Assembly: GCA_965230485.1 (NCBI GenBank)
Contig: CBDDLA010000001.1
Span: 3,038,001-3,102,000 of the forward strand
Direction of reading: 5' to 3'
DNA from: Putridiphycobacter sp965230485
Lineage (GTDB): Bacteria > Bacteroidota > Bacteroidia > Flavobacteriales_D > Crocinitomicaceae
Length of the DNA stretch: 64,000 nt
Shown: piece after piece, positions 17,313 to 27,300 of the stretch
Layout: the number at the start of each line of letters is the position of its first letter
How positions within the stretch are numbered: the first letter of the stretch is position 1
The notes under the pieces: model-generated
The model's database searches: none
The model's input: only the letters and a program-made list of their open reading frames with translations
Told to the model about the DNA's origin: nothing
Translations under genes and position numbers: made by a program

Positions 17313-18022
17313 ATTAAAGTTAATTTTGCTAAGAATTGATCATTTTCAGAACTTAATTTCATTTCGGTTTTCAATCCTACTTTTTGGGCTGTACTTTTTA
17401 GGGTCTCAAAATCAATATATAGCCATGGGAACCAATCGGTCTCAGCATTTTTATATATCATCTTAAATTGCATTTCACCATAGTATTCGCTGGCAAGGTC
17501 CATCCATGTTCCTCCTTCTTCATCTAAATACATATAATTAATATCTGTAGAATCGCAAAGAATTTGCCCTCCAGGTTTTAGAAGTGTTTTTGCATGATCT
17601 AAGAAAGATGGAAGCTTTTTCAAACTTCCGGCAATGCCAATTCCATTCATTAATAATAGAATAGTATCAAATCTATTTTTTTTGTAGTCTAAAAAAGTTT
17701 TGCATTCACTATCTATATTTTTTGTCCTCAGGTATTGAACAGCACCCTCAGAAGAATCAATAGCTTTAATATTTAAACCTTTATTATAAAGATAAATCGA
17801 ATGACATCCAGCACCAGCACCGACATCCAGCACTTCTCCAATGCATAAATCCAATGCTTTTTTTTCAATAGGGGGCATATTTTCATATGACCTAAAAAGA
17901 TATGGTACGGGCATATAGTCATCTTCACATAAGTCTGATTTAACAGTGATATCAGGATTTTCTTTTTTTTGAGTAAAATCTGAAATAGCCAATCCTATAG
18001 GGTCTTTAACAAAATTCATCAA
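17309..18022 (-). CDS. Class I SAM-dependent methyltransferase
   Basis: A 237-residue cytoplasmic protein with a Rossmann methyltransferase fold. Motif I is VLDVGAGAGCHSIYL, motif II the acidic IKAIDSS, and motif IV KNRFDTILLLMNGIG; the post-motif KPGGQILCDSTDI is also seen. The substrate is unknown. It overlaps the genes on both sides by 4 bases, so translation of the trio (pRiA4b-ORF3-like, methyltransferase, TraB/GumN) is coupled. Confidence 0.88.
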   Translation of the reverse strand: MMNFVKDPIGLAISDFTQKKENPDITVKSDLCEDDYMPVPYLFRSYENMPPIEKKALDLCIGEVLDVGAGAGCHSIYLYNKGLNIKAIDSSEGAVQYLRTKNIDSECKTFLDYKKNRFDTILLLMNGIGIAGSLKKLPSFLDHAKTLLKPGGQILCDSTDINYMYLDEEGGTWMDLASEYYGEMQFKMIYKNAETDWFPWLYIDFETLKSTAQKVGLKTEMKLSSENDQFLAKLTLI

Positions 18023-18561
18023 ATGTCGTAATCATCAATGTTATCAAGTTCTTCAAAATCATCTTCTTCAAATTCGGAAAAGATATCATCAAGGTCAGTT
18101 CCTAAGTCACTACCACCGTCAAATGGAATGTCAAAATCTATTTCACGAGAGGCTTCGCGTGGCGCAATTCCAATCGATAAAACAACTTCTGGATGTTCAA
18201 TGTTTGTTGGTTTAACTTGAATCAATTCTATCAAAAAGCACCACATTTTCAGAAAATCGTAAACCAAAATGAAACGTTGATGATTTGATTCAATAAAGTC
18301 ATCAATTATAGAATTATGCATCAGGTGCATTGGTTCTTCTGAACTGTCATCACTCATGTCAACAAGTGCAATTTCTTCTCCCCTGTCCCAGTCACTATTA
18401 CTGGTGTAAAAAGAGGCCATTTGATTGCCTTCAAAATAAAAAGCTTTTATAATGGCTTGATAGAAATCTTCAAAATGGTGACGACCACTCAACTCAATAT
18501 CCCTAAAAATTTCTTCATTCTCAGAGTTGTCTAATAAAACCCTAAATTTATACGTCGCCAT
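18019..18561 (-). CDS. pRiA4b ORF-3-like domain protein with acidic tail
   Basis: A 180-residue protein; the ATG at 18561 is preferred to a TTG two codons upstream. The opening TYKFRVLLD...FRDIELSGRHHFEDFYQAIIKAF matches the plasmid pRiA4b ORF-3-like family, common in plasmid and chromosomal loci but functionally unclear. The last 35 residues are strongly acidic (DDIFSEFEEDDFEELDNIDDYDI), which may mimic nucleic acid or bind a basic partner; this is inference. It is the first gene of the three-gene operon. Confidence 0.75.
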   Translation of the reverse strand: MATYKFRVLLDNSENEEIFRDIELSGRHHFEDFYQAIIKAFYFEGNQMASFYTSNSDWDRGEEIALVDMSDDSSEEPMHLMHNSIIDDFIESNHQRFILVYDFLKMWCFLIELIQVKPTNIEHPEVVLSIGIAPREASREIDFDIPFDGGSDLGTDLDDIFSEFEEDDFEELDNIDDYDI

Positions 18562-18764
18562 ACCCAATTCAATTATGAATATACAAAAGTATTTAAAACT
18601 ATGGCAAGATGCGCTAAAACTGCTCCATTTTGTTCACAAACTATTGTTTGACCATTTCCGTATATAAAATATATTTACCTTTATATCATTCAGTACGTTA
18701 GGATATTTTTTTTAATAAAATTGGTCAATATAACCTGGATTAACATTGCAAAATCGTTATTTAC

Positions 18765-18796
18765 TTTGATATTTTTTCAGAAAATCCGTATCTTTA
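18765..18796 (+). promoter_or_regulatory. Promoter for the merR operon
   Basis: TTTG at 18765-18768, a 20-base spacer, then TATCTTTA at 18789-18796 (one mismatch to TAnnTTTG). The box ends four bases before the ATG at 18801, so the transcript would begin at or near the start codon. Confidence 0.55.
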
Positions 18797-18800
18797 TACA

Positions 18801-19130
18801 ATGACAACAATTACAAAGGAATTAACTAAGCTTTACTATTCCATTGGAGAAGTTGCTGAAATGTTTAATGTAAACCCTTCTTTAATAAGATTTTGGGAAA
18901 AAGAATTTTCTATTATTAAACCCAAAAAAAACGCTAAAGGTAACCGAATGTTTACTGTAAACGACATTCGAAATTTTGAAAAAATATATCAACTGGTTAA
19001 AAACAAGGGTTTTACTTTGGATGGAGCTAAAAAAGAATTAGCTAAAAAAAATAAGGTTTCTCCACAAAATTTAGACTTGATGGAGAAACTAGAAAAAATA
19101 AAATTGCAATTATTGGCAATGAAAGGGTAA
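18801..19130 (+). CDS. MerR-family transcriptional regulator
   Basis: A 109-residue DNA-binding protein. The winged-helix MerR domain is clear: LYYSIGEVAEMFNVNPSLIRFWEKEF, then the wing KKNAKGNRMFTVNDIRNFEKIYQLV. A short helical tail follows, and no effector-binding domain or Cys metal site is present. This short form is widespread in Bacteroidota. The next gene starts 8 bases downstream, so it is probably the leader of an operon with two paralogous membrane-anchored proteins of unknown role. Its ligand, if any, is not visible. Confidence 0.92.
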   Translation: MTTITKELTKLYYSIGEVAEMFNVNPSLIRFWEKEFSIIKPKKNAKGNRMFTVNDIRNFEKIYQLVKNKGFTLDGAKKELAKKNKVSPQNLDLMEKLEKIKLQLLAMKG

Positions 19131-19138
19131 ATATTGGA

Positions 19139-19996
19139 ATGAAAATTGTTTCAGGTAACTTTATGTTGAGAATAAGTTTGAATATATTGACAATAGGTTT
19201 GGCAGTTTGTTTGCTACTAAGCTTAACTAATGAGTTGGCACTTAAATCGACTAAAGCTAACGCGTTTAAAGTGATTAAAGTAAACGGGAAGATTATTTTT
19301 GTAAAAACAGGTGCTAATTTAAGAACTGGAGATGCCTATCTAGAAGGTACGCCTTTGTCTTTTTCTTCAAATAAAGATCGCGCAGCTATAGTTAACAAAA
19401 TTAAAGGTAGATTCATATTACAGCCAAACCAAAAAGGTAAACCTACTGTTTTACCTGCTACAAGTAACATAGCTTCCAGAGGGAATCCTAGCGTTCTGCT
19501 TAATATGTTAGATATACAAAATTACTTTTCTGATACCTGTGTCATAATTGGAGATATGAAGATTACCCTAGGGAAGGAAGCTTTTCCATTAGATGAGGAG
19601 AAGTTTTTTTATTTGACTTACAATCATGATGGTGAGCAAATTGCAAAAAAAATTAATAGTGACAATCAAAATTTGATGATTTCAGAAGATGAGATTTTTG
19701 AAATTGACAATAATAGAATACCAACCTTTATGACTGAAATGTCAGTTTATTACATGACCAACGGAAAATCAAAAAAAGTAGGTCAGTTTACGCCAATTTT
19801 TCCATCAAGAGATGTCTTAAAGTCAGAAATTGAAGTATTGCTCTCCGAAATTGAAGAACATCCAGTAGATAAAAAGATGGAAGAGGTAGCAACATTCGTA
19901 ATTGAATTTTACGGAAAACCGCAAAAAGATAACTTAAATGATTGGTTGTACGAAACCTTTGATTTAGAAGATAATAAAGAGATTAATTTTAAATGA
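19139..19996 (+). CDS. Membrane-anchored protein of unknown function, paralog A
   Basis: A 285-residue protein with an N-terminal hydrophobic segment (about residues 10-32) that may be a signal anchor. The rest is homologous to the next gene along its entire length: AFKVIKVNGKIIFVKTGANLRTGD, DRAAIVNKIKGRFIL, TVLPATSNI, KFFYLTY and the C-terminal EFYGKPQKDNLNDWL. The opening resembles domains that sense or present a prosthetic group in a beta-rich sandwich, but no family is recognised. No catalytic motif is visible. It may start at the internal ATG at 19163. The stop overlaps the next start by 4 bases. Confidence 0.75.
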   Translation: MKIVSGNFMLRISLNILTIGLAVCLLLSLTNELALKSTKANAFKVIKVNGKIIFVKTGANLRTGDAYLEGTPLSFSSNKDRAAIVNKIKGRFILQPNQKGKPTVLPATSNIASRGNPSVLLNMLDIQNYFSDTCVIIGDMKITLGKEAFPLDEEKFFYLTYNHDGEQIAKKINSDNQNLMISEDEIFEIDNNRIPTFMTEMSVYYMTNGKSKKVGQFTPIFPSRDVLKSEIEVLLSEIEEHPVDKKMEEVATFVIEFYGKPQKDNLNDWLYETFDLEDNKEINFK

Positions 19997-20805
19997 TGAC
20001 AAATATGAAAAAAGTAATGAACCTAGCAGCAATTGGTCTACTATTAGTAGGAGGGTTGTCAATGATGTTGAAGCAAACAGCATTAAAAGATTTAGCTACA
20101 GATAGCTATAAAGTGATTAGAGTAAATGGCAAAATTTATTATGTTAAAACTAATTCTGCCATGAAACAAGGTGATATGTATGTAGATGGTACTAATATTA
20201 ATTTTAGTACCGATCAGTCTCGCGCTGCAATTATAAATAAATATAAAGGAAGATGTGTGTTATCTCCTGCCAAAAAAGGAAAAGCAATTGTTTTGCCTGC
20301 CGCAAATAATATAAATTCAAGATCAGGCGCCATCATCAATACAATTGATATTAAGAATAGTTTTTCTGGAAACTATTTGGTTCTTGGTAAAATGACCGTA
20401 GAAATAAATGAAGCTGCATTTCCTCAAAATCAAAAGAACTTCTTTTATTTAGCTTATGATTATAAAGGAGAGTTAATAAGAAAAAAACTATCTTATGATG
20501 GTAATCGATTAATTCTCGATCGGAATGAAATCTTCACTATTGATAATAAACCGATTCCAGTAAAAAAGATTGAAATGGCACTTTATTATATGGATGATAA
20601 TTCTGGATCTAAATTGGCCGAATTTACGCCAGTTTTTCCAGATCTAAATGAATTGAAATCTGAGGTTTTAATTATCCTCTCAGAGTCTGAAGATAAGTCG
20701 AAAGAAGTTAAAGTGAAGGAGGTCACAGCCTACCTTAACGAGTTTTATGGTAAGCCTAACAAGGAAAACTTAAACAAGTGGTTATCGTCAGAATTTAAAT
20801 TGTAG
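19993..20805 (+). CDS. Membrane-anchored protein of unknown function, paralog B
   Basis: A 270-residue paralog of the preceding protein. It has an N-terminal hydrophobic segment (LAAIGLLLVGGLSMML), the shared YKVIRVNGKIYYVKTNSAMKQGD opening, SRAAIINKYKGRCVL, VLPAANNI, FFYLAYDYKGE, FTPVFPDLNELKSEV and a final EFYGKPNKENLNKWL. Translation is coupled to paralog A through an ATGA overlap. The two proteins may form a heteromer, as tandem coupled paralogs often do; this is inference. The operon probably ends here, since guaA has its own promoter. Confidence 0.75.
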   Translation: MMTNMKKVMNLAAIGLLLVGGLSMMLKQTALKDLATDSYKVIRVNGKIYYVKTNSAMKQGDMYVDGTNINFSTDQSRAAIINKYKGRCVLSPAKKGKAIVLPAANNINSRSGAIINTIDIKNSFSGNYLVLGKMTVEINEAAFPQNQKNFFYLAYDYKGELIRKKLSYDGNRLILDRNEIFTIDNKPIPVKKIEMALYYMDDNSGSKLAEFTPVFPDLNELKSEVLIILSESEDKSKEVKVKEVTAYLNEFYGKPNKENLNKWLSSEFKL

Positions 20806-20882
20806 GTATTTTTTATTTTAGTGATTGTTGATAACCATGATTTTTTTAAGGTAAATTAGGGTCACTGATGTGATACTTATTT

Positions 20883-20890
20883 TATCTTTG
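20883..20890 (+). promoter_or_regulatory. -7 box directly abutting the guaA start
   Basis: TATCTTTG, an exact TAnnTTTG match. Only one base separates it from the first guaA ATG (20892), and the second ATG follows at 20895. A transcript starting the usual few bases downstream would be leaderless. Confidence 0.6.
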
Positions 20891-20891
20891 C

Positions 20892-22427
20892 ATGATGAAA
20901 GAAACAATTCTAATCCTTGATTTTGGTTCTCAATACACGCAATTAATTGCAAGACGTCTAAGAGAACTTAATGTGTATTGTGAAATTCATCCCTGGAATA
21001 AAGCTCCTAACTTAACTGATGACATTAAAGGAGTTATATTTTCAGGAAGTCCTTTTTCGGTAAGAGACGAGGACTCACCCAAACCAGATATTGAAAAGTA
21101 TAAAGGGAAAGCCCCTTTATTAGCAGTTTGTTTTGGAGCACAATATATCGCACAAAATTTTGGAGGAGAAGTGTTACCGTCTTCAATTCGTGAATATGGA
21201 AGAGCAAATCTTAATTTTGTTGATTCTTCTAGCATTTTGATGCAAGGTGTTAATACAGGCTCTCAAGTATGGATGAGTCATGGAGACACTATTCAAAAAC
21301 TACCGTCAAACTCAACAAAAATATGTAGTACAAATGACGTAGAATTTGCCGGGTTTAAGCTTGAAAAAGAAGATACTTATGCTATTCAATTTCATCCTGA
21401 GGTATACCACACAAGTTATGGAAAACAGTTATTGGAGAATTTTATCGTTAATATTTGCAAATGTTCTCAAAATTGGACGCCTGATGCCTTTGTTGATTCT
21501 ACTGTTGCTTCACTAAAAGCCAAACTTGGAAATGATAAAGTAATTATGGGGTTGTCAGGAGGGGTAGATTCCTCTGTTGCTGCCTATCTACTCAATAAAG
21601 CAATTGGATCAAATTTACATTGTATTTTCGTGGATAATGGATTGTTAAGAAAAGATGAATTTAATACTGTTCTTGAGTCATACAAAGGCTTAGGGTTAAA
21701 TGTAAAAGGTGTTGATGCTTCTGAAAGATTTTACAATTCTCTAAGCGGTGAGTCGGATCCTGAAGGAAAACGAAAAATTATAGGGGGGATGTTTATTGAG
21801 GTGTTTGATGAAGAATCTCACAAAGTTGAAGGTGCTAAATGGTTAGGTCAAGGAACTATCTATCCAGATGTTATTGAATCAGTTTCAGCAACTGGAGGAC
21901 CTTCTGCTACCATAAAATCACATCACAATGTCGGTGGTCTACCTGATTTCATGAAGCTTGAAGTAGTTGAACCACTTCGGCTATTGTTTAAGGATGAAGT
22001 ACGAAGAGTAGGTCGTTCTTTAGGGATACCAGATAATATCATTGGTCGTCATCCTTTTCCTGGCCCTGGTCTAGGGATTAGAATTTTAGGTGATATTACC
22101 AAAGAAAAGGTACGAATATTGCAAGAGGTAGATCATATCTTTATTTCAGGCTTAAAAAGGTGGGGATTATATGATTCTGTTTGGCAAGCTGGGGCAATAC
22201 TATTACCAGTTCAATCGGTAGGTGTTATGGGTGATGAAAGAACATATGAAAATGCTGTAGCACTCAGGGCAGTTGAATCTACAGATGGAATGACAGCAGA
22301 CTGGTGTCATTTACCTTATGACTTTTTAGCAGAAATTTCGAATAAAATTATTAATGGGGTTAAGGGGATTAATCGAGTAACATATGATATAAGTTCTAAA
22401 CCACCAGCAACTATTGAATGGGAATGA
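20892..22427 (+). CDS. guaA: GMP synthase (glutamine-hydrolysing)
   Basis: Last step of GMP synthesis: amination of XMP with glutamine and ATP. The 511-residue protein has an N-terminal class I glutamine amidotransferase (catalytic Cys in LLAVCFGAQYIAQ, His-Glu in AIQFHPEVYHTS), then the PP-loop ATPase domain (MGLSGGVDSSVAAYLL) and the C-terminal dimerisation domain with GRHPFPGPGLGIRILG. The length is standard. Two consecutive ATGs (20892 and 20895) are possible starts. The next gene overlaps its stop by four bases. Confidence 0.97.
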   Translation: MMKETILILDFGSQYTQLIARRLRELNVYCEIHPWNKAPNLTDDIKGVIFSGSPFSVRDEDSPKPDIEKYKGKAPLLAVCFGAQYIAQNFGGEVLPSSIREYGRANLNFVDSSSILMQGVNTGSQVWMSHGDTIQKLPSNSTKICSTNDVEFAGFKLEKEDTYAIQFHPEVYHTSYGKQLLENFIVNICKCSQNWTPDAFVDSTVASLKAKLGNDKVIMGLSGGVDSSVAAYLLNKAIGSNLHCIFVDNGLLRKDEFNTVLESYKGLGLNVKGVDASERFYNSLSGESDPEGKRKIIGGMFIEVFDEESHKVEGAKWLGQGTIYPDVIESVSATGGPSATIKSHHNVGGLPDFMKLEVVEPLRLLFKDEVRRVGRSLGIPDNIIGRHPFPGPGLGIRILGDITKEKVRILQEVDHIFISGLKRWGLYDSVWQAGAILLPVQSVGVMGDERTYENAVALRAVESTDGMTADWCHLPYDFLAEISNKIINGVKGINRVTYDISSKPPATIEWE

Positions 22428-24292
22428 AACAATTTTTAGGAATTTTATTAACTTGTTTAACTGTCTTTATTGGGTATACGCAGCAAAAAATCGAAACAAT
22501 AAACGGTAAAAAATACTTTGTACATACTGTAGAAAAAAAACAGACCCTTTATGGCATACATAAGCAATATAATGTGTCTATTGAAGATATTTCTAATGCA
22601 AATCAGGACCTTGACGGAGGGCTAAAAGTAGGTCAGCAAATACTTGTGCCAATTTCATTGAGTAATAAAAAATATTACCAACAGCATGTTATTGCTAAGG
22701 GAGAAACACTTTACGCTATTTCAAAAAAATACAATTGTTCGGTTAGTGATTTGAAATCTTTAAACCCAGAATTAATTGATCTTGATATTCAAATAGGGCA
22801 GGTAATTACAGTGCCGAGTATGGGATTAGTAAAGACTAAAACACCTAAAGATGCACTTATTGAGGATGTTGCAAAAGATGAAAAGATTTACAAAGAAGAT
22901 TTAGCCAAGACCTCAATTTCTAGAGAAGATACTATCGTTAAGCATACCGTATTAGAACATGAAACACTCTATTCTATTGCGAAAAGATATATGGTTACAC
23001 CTGATGATATTCGCAAAAGAAATGCTTTATCTATAAACAATTTGCATGTAGGTGATGTCATAATGGTCCCAGTTAAGAAGGTTAACTATGAATTTTATCA
23101 AGGGAAAGTAGACTCTAGTTTTATTTATAGTCCATTTGATTCAAACACTGAAGCTGATATTGTTCGGAAACCGATTTATAAAGTGGCATTATTAATTCCA
23201 CTAATGTACGTCAAAAATAAATCAGTTATGAATCGACCTCTTAAAATTGGAGAAATTGAAAAATTGAATCCAATTACTAAGGCTGCCTCTGATTTTTATT
23301 TTGGATTTAAAATGGCTGCTGATTCCATTGCAAAAGCAGGTTTAAATGCGGAAATATATATATACGACACTGAAAATGATACGTCAGTAATACAGTCTAT
23401 TTTCAATAGCAATGATTTTACTAACATTGATATGGTAGTGGGACCTTTCTTTCAAAACACCATTAATTTTGTTGCCCAATATTGTAAAACCAATAAAATT
23501 CCAATGATTATTCCAGTTAATTCCAATAATTCTGTTTTATACCAAAATCCATATGTTCTTAAAACAAATGGTTCAGTGATGAGTCAGGTAGATGGAATGG
23601 TTGACTTTTTGGTTAAAGATTATTCAGCTTACAACATTTGTATTGTGAAACCAACCAAAGAGGAAGATAAAGAATTATATAATAGGGCGAGAGATAGATA
23701 TAATAATGCTTTAAAACGAGAGGCATTTACACCAAACATTATAGAAATTAATCTGGGAAGTTCAAGTGGAAGAGATTGGAACTATAAGTTACGAAAAGAT
23801 ACTGTTAACATTATTGTAGTGCCATCAAATGATGTGAAATTTGTTACGTCTGTTTTTACCCGTGTTAATAATGTTCTCAACACTAATGTTTACGCAAAAG
23901 GAATGAGGGTAGTAGTTTTTGGTTTAGAAGACTGGAACAGAATAGATGATATTGATATGAAACACAGAATTAGAACGCAACAACATTTTAGCTCATATAA
24001 GTTCTTAGATTTTAACTCTACCCAAACGATTCAGTTTATTAAAAACTTTAGGAGCCTATATGGGAATGAGCCAGGATCAGCCTCTTTTCAAGGCTTTGAC
24101 GTAGGGTTTTATTTTTTAAGTGCAATGTATTTGTACGGAGAAAATTATATGAATTTTTTAAAACAACATCAAATTGATTTGATTCAAAATAATTTTAACT
24201 TTACCTCAGTTTCTGAGGGGAGCGGTAAAGAAAACACAGCTACTTGTGTAGCAAAGTATCAGAATTATAGTCTCGAGTTTATTTCCTGGTGA
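22424..24292 (+). CDS. LysM protein fused to a periplasmic-binding-like domain
   Basis: A 622-residue exported protein starting at the ATG at 22424 (overlapping the guaA stop as ATGA; an ATG at 22418 is also possible). A signal peptide ends near FIGYTQ. Three LysM modules follow (YFVHTVEKKQTLYGIHKQYNVS, QQHVIAKGETLYAISKKYNCS and VKHTVLEHETLYSIAKRYMVT), which should bind peptidoglycan. The C-terminal 350 residues resemble type 1 periplasmic-binding folds, with VALLIPL, YFGFKMAADSI and VGPFFQNTINFVAQYC. The combination resembles the LpoA/LppC-type scaffold and may sense or regulate cell-wall synthesis; this is inference. Confidence 0.85.
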   Translation: MKQFLGILLTCLTVFIGYTQQKIETINGKKYFVHTVEKKQTLYGIHKQYNVSIEDISNANQDLDGGLKVGQQILVPISLSNKKYYQQHVIAKGETLYAISKKYNCSVSDLKSLNPELIDLDIQIGQVITVPSMGLVKTKTPKDALIEDVAKDEKIYKEDLAKTSISREDTIVKHTVLEHETLYSIAKRYMVTPDDIRKRNALSINNLHVGDVIMVPVKKVNYEFYQGKVDSSFIYSPFDSNTEADIVRKPIYKVALLIPLMYVKNKSVMNRPLKIGEIEKLNPITKAASDFYFGFKMAADSIAKAGLNAEIYIYDTENDTSVIQSIFNSNDFTNIDMVVGPFFQNTINFVAQYCKTNKIPMIIPVNSNNSVLYQNPYVLKTNGSVMSQVDGMVDFLVKDYSAYNICIVKPTKEEDKELYNRARDRYNNALKREAFTPNIIEINLGSSSGRDWNYKLRKDTVNIIVVPSNDVKFVTSVFTRVNNVLNTNVYAKGMRVVVFGLEDWNRIDDIDMKHRIRTQQHFSSYKFLDFNSTQTIQFIKNFRSLYGNEPGSASFQGFDVGFYFLSAMYLYGENYMNFLKQHQIDLIQNNFNFTSVSEGSGKENTATCVAKYQNYSLEFISW

Positions 24293-24375
24293 AAACGGTG
24301 TTAATCTAGACAACTATTGACTTCTTACTATCGTTTGAAAATAAATGGTTATTTTCGTTTTGTAAGATTTGGAAC

Positions 24376-27300
24376 ATGGGGTCGAAAATATTTGCACTTA
24401 TTTTTATTGCTATGTCGTTTATTGGTGTTTCCCAATCGACCCCAATTGTAATGAACCCTGCTAGTAACGGCTCTACTATTAATTCTTGCTTAGCGACTTT
24501 ATTTGATTCAGGAGGATCAGGAACAGGTAGTGGTCAATATCAGAATAATGAACTGCTTACAATTACCATTTGTCCTGACGTGCCAGGAGATTACATCACA
24601 TTGGTTTGGACTGTTTTCAATCTTGATCCTACAAATACCTCTGCAGTACCTAATCAGACTAACGCTGACAATATTACTGTTTTTGATGGGGATGATATTA
24701 CAGCGCCCTCATTGGGAACATACTTTTCTGGAGACGTATCTCCAGGGGATGTATTTGGAGCAACTACCACTAATCCTACTGGATGCTTAACAATTCAATT
24801 CGCTTCGAATAATGTTGGGGTTGGTGATTTTAATGCCCAACTTTCTTGTGCTACACCTTGTGACCCTCCTTTTGCAGACGGAATAATTGTCAATGCAGAT
24901 AATTCTACCGGAGACTCTATAGCAGTATGTATAGATGAAGAAATTACCTTTCAAGATAACGGTTCAACAGCAGGGGCTAGTGGGCTTTTTGTCCTAGAAA
25001 AGTGGGTTTGGAATTGGAATGATGGGTCATCCAATGATACATTATTGTCTGGTGCCGCAGTACCCCATTCCTTTTCGCAACCAGGTCAGTATACTGTTCA
25101 ATTGACCGTGATAGATGATAATGATTGTATTAATGCTAACGCAACTGACATTAGGGTTTTTGTAAGCACTTTCCCAACTTTTATTCCATTTCCAGTAGAC
25201 ACAACATTATGTATAGGTGAAAGCTTAACATTAACAGCAGCACCAAGTGTTTACGATCAAACTTGGACTGGTTTCCCTTCTCAAGTGACAAATCCCGACA
25301 ATTGTCTGGAAGATTCTCCTGGAATTGCACAACCAACACCATTACCATTAACCGGTTTTGACCCTACCACAACACTCACAAACGCAAACCCTGATATTTT
25401 GAGTATTTGTGTTGAAATGGAGCACTCTTTTATTGACGACTTTGTTTTACAGGTTCAGTGTCCAACCGGACAAGTAATGACACTTCACCAGCAGGGTGGT
25501 GGTGGAATTCAACTGGGAGATCCTGAGCAGGGTGTTATTGACTGTGGAGATCAGGGAACTTTTGGTACACCTTGGACTTATTGCTTTGATGCAGCGTCTA
25601 CTCAAACTTGGGCTCAAGCTGCCACTGCAGGAGGGACAAATTTAGTTCCCAACAGTTCTCCAACCGACCAGTCATTGGTTGCTGGAAACTATGCACCAGC
25701 GGACCCTCTTGGCTTTGCAGCGCTTGATGGTTGTCCAATAAATGGAACCTGGAATTTGTTGTTTACAGACTTAGTTAACTTAGATGATGGTTCATTACCA
25801 AGTTGGTCAATTAATTTCGCATCAAATCTATACCCTCCAGTAACGGTTTTTACGCCAGTAACGGGTCTTGGTTCCGATTCTTCATTTTGGCAATTGGGAG
25901 ATCCATCAATTACTTATAATTCTGTAGATTTTGATACAATAGTTATTGCACCTACGACAGCGGGATCAGAAACATATAACTACTCCCTAGTCAATAATTT
26001 TGGATGTACATTTGACACTTCAATAACAATTACCGTTGATTCTTTAAGGCCAATTAATGCAGGACCCGATATTACAATTTGTGGAGGACAGCCTGTAATT
26101 ATTGGTCCTGATAGCACGAGTGGAATAAACTGCGAGTACAGATTGCTTTTGTTTGATTCATTTGGTGATAGTTGGAATGGAAATGAAATTGAAGTAACTA
26201 CTCAGGCTGGTGGTGCGGTAACATTCCCAGGTCCTGCAGTAGATTCACTTTGGGTGACTTTGCCTGTCACTAATGGTGAAAATATTATCATTGATTTTAA
26301 TAATATTGGTGCGTTTTCAAATGAATGTGAAATTTATCTTTTTGACGGAAGTGGAAACTTAGTTTACTCAGATGGTTTAGCTGGAGCACCATCCAATAAT
26401 CCGCAAAATGTGGTTGCAAATTGCTTTTTAGGTTATTCTTTTAGCTGGACGCCAACTGCAAATATATTATCAAGTCCTACAGTTATTAACCCTCAGGTGA
26501 ATCCTCCGGTTTCAACAACCTATACATTAAGCACATTTCCTACAGCCCATCCTATGTGCATTAGTACAGATGATGTTGAAGTTCTGATAGGTCCACTTAT
26601 TGATCCAGGAAATGATACTATTGCTAATATTTGTATCAATCAAGGACCAGTTGACCTATTTAATTTCATTGGAGGAACGCCACAGACAAATGGTTATTGG
26701 ATAACATCAGCGGGTGTAATGGTTAATATGCCAATAGACCCTGCTACTTTTACTCCAGGGATTTATGAATACAGGATTGATAGTCTTAATTGTTCTTTAT
26801 CATCCTTTTTAACAGTAAATATTATTGATTTACCAATTACAATGGTTACAACAGATGTTACATGTGCAACTGCTAGTGACGGAACAATTGATTTAAGTTC
26901 TCCATTTGCAAACTCATTTTCAATTGATGGAGGTTCCACATTCCAGCCGATTGGATTGTTCCAAAATCTGTCAAGTGGCACATACAATATTGTTATTACA
27001 AGTGCACCAAATGGAAATTGCAATGCCAGTACAATTGCAGTAATTGATGAACCTGATTCTTTAGAAATAACTTTCTTAACACCATCCAGCATAGTTTGTG
27101 AAAATATTGATCTGCAAGCATCAGCTTCTGGTGGTAACGGAAACTATACTTTTACCTGGGATCACAATCTTGGTAATGGCAAAACAGTTGACTACTCACC
27201 AACGTTCTCAGATTCCGTTTGTGTTACTCTCTCTGAGGATTGTCCTTCTCCTACAGTTTCAAAATGTACATATATGACGGTTTTTGCACCAGTTGATTTT

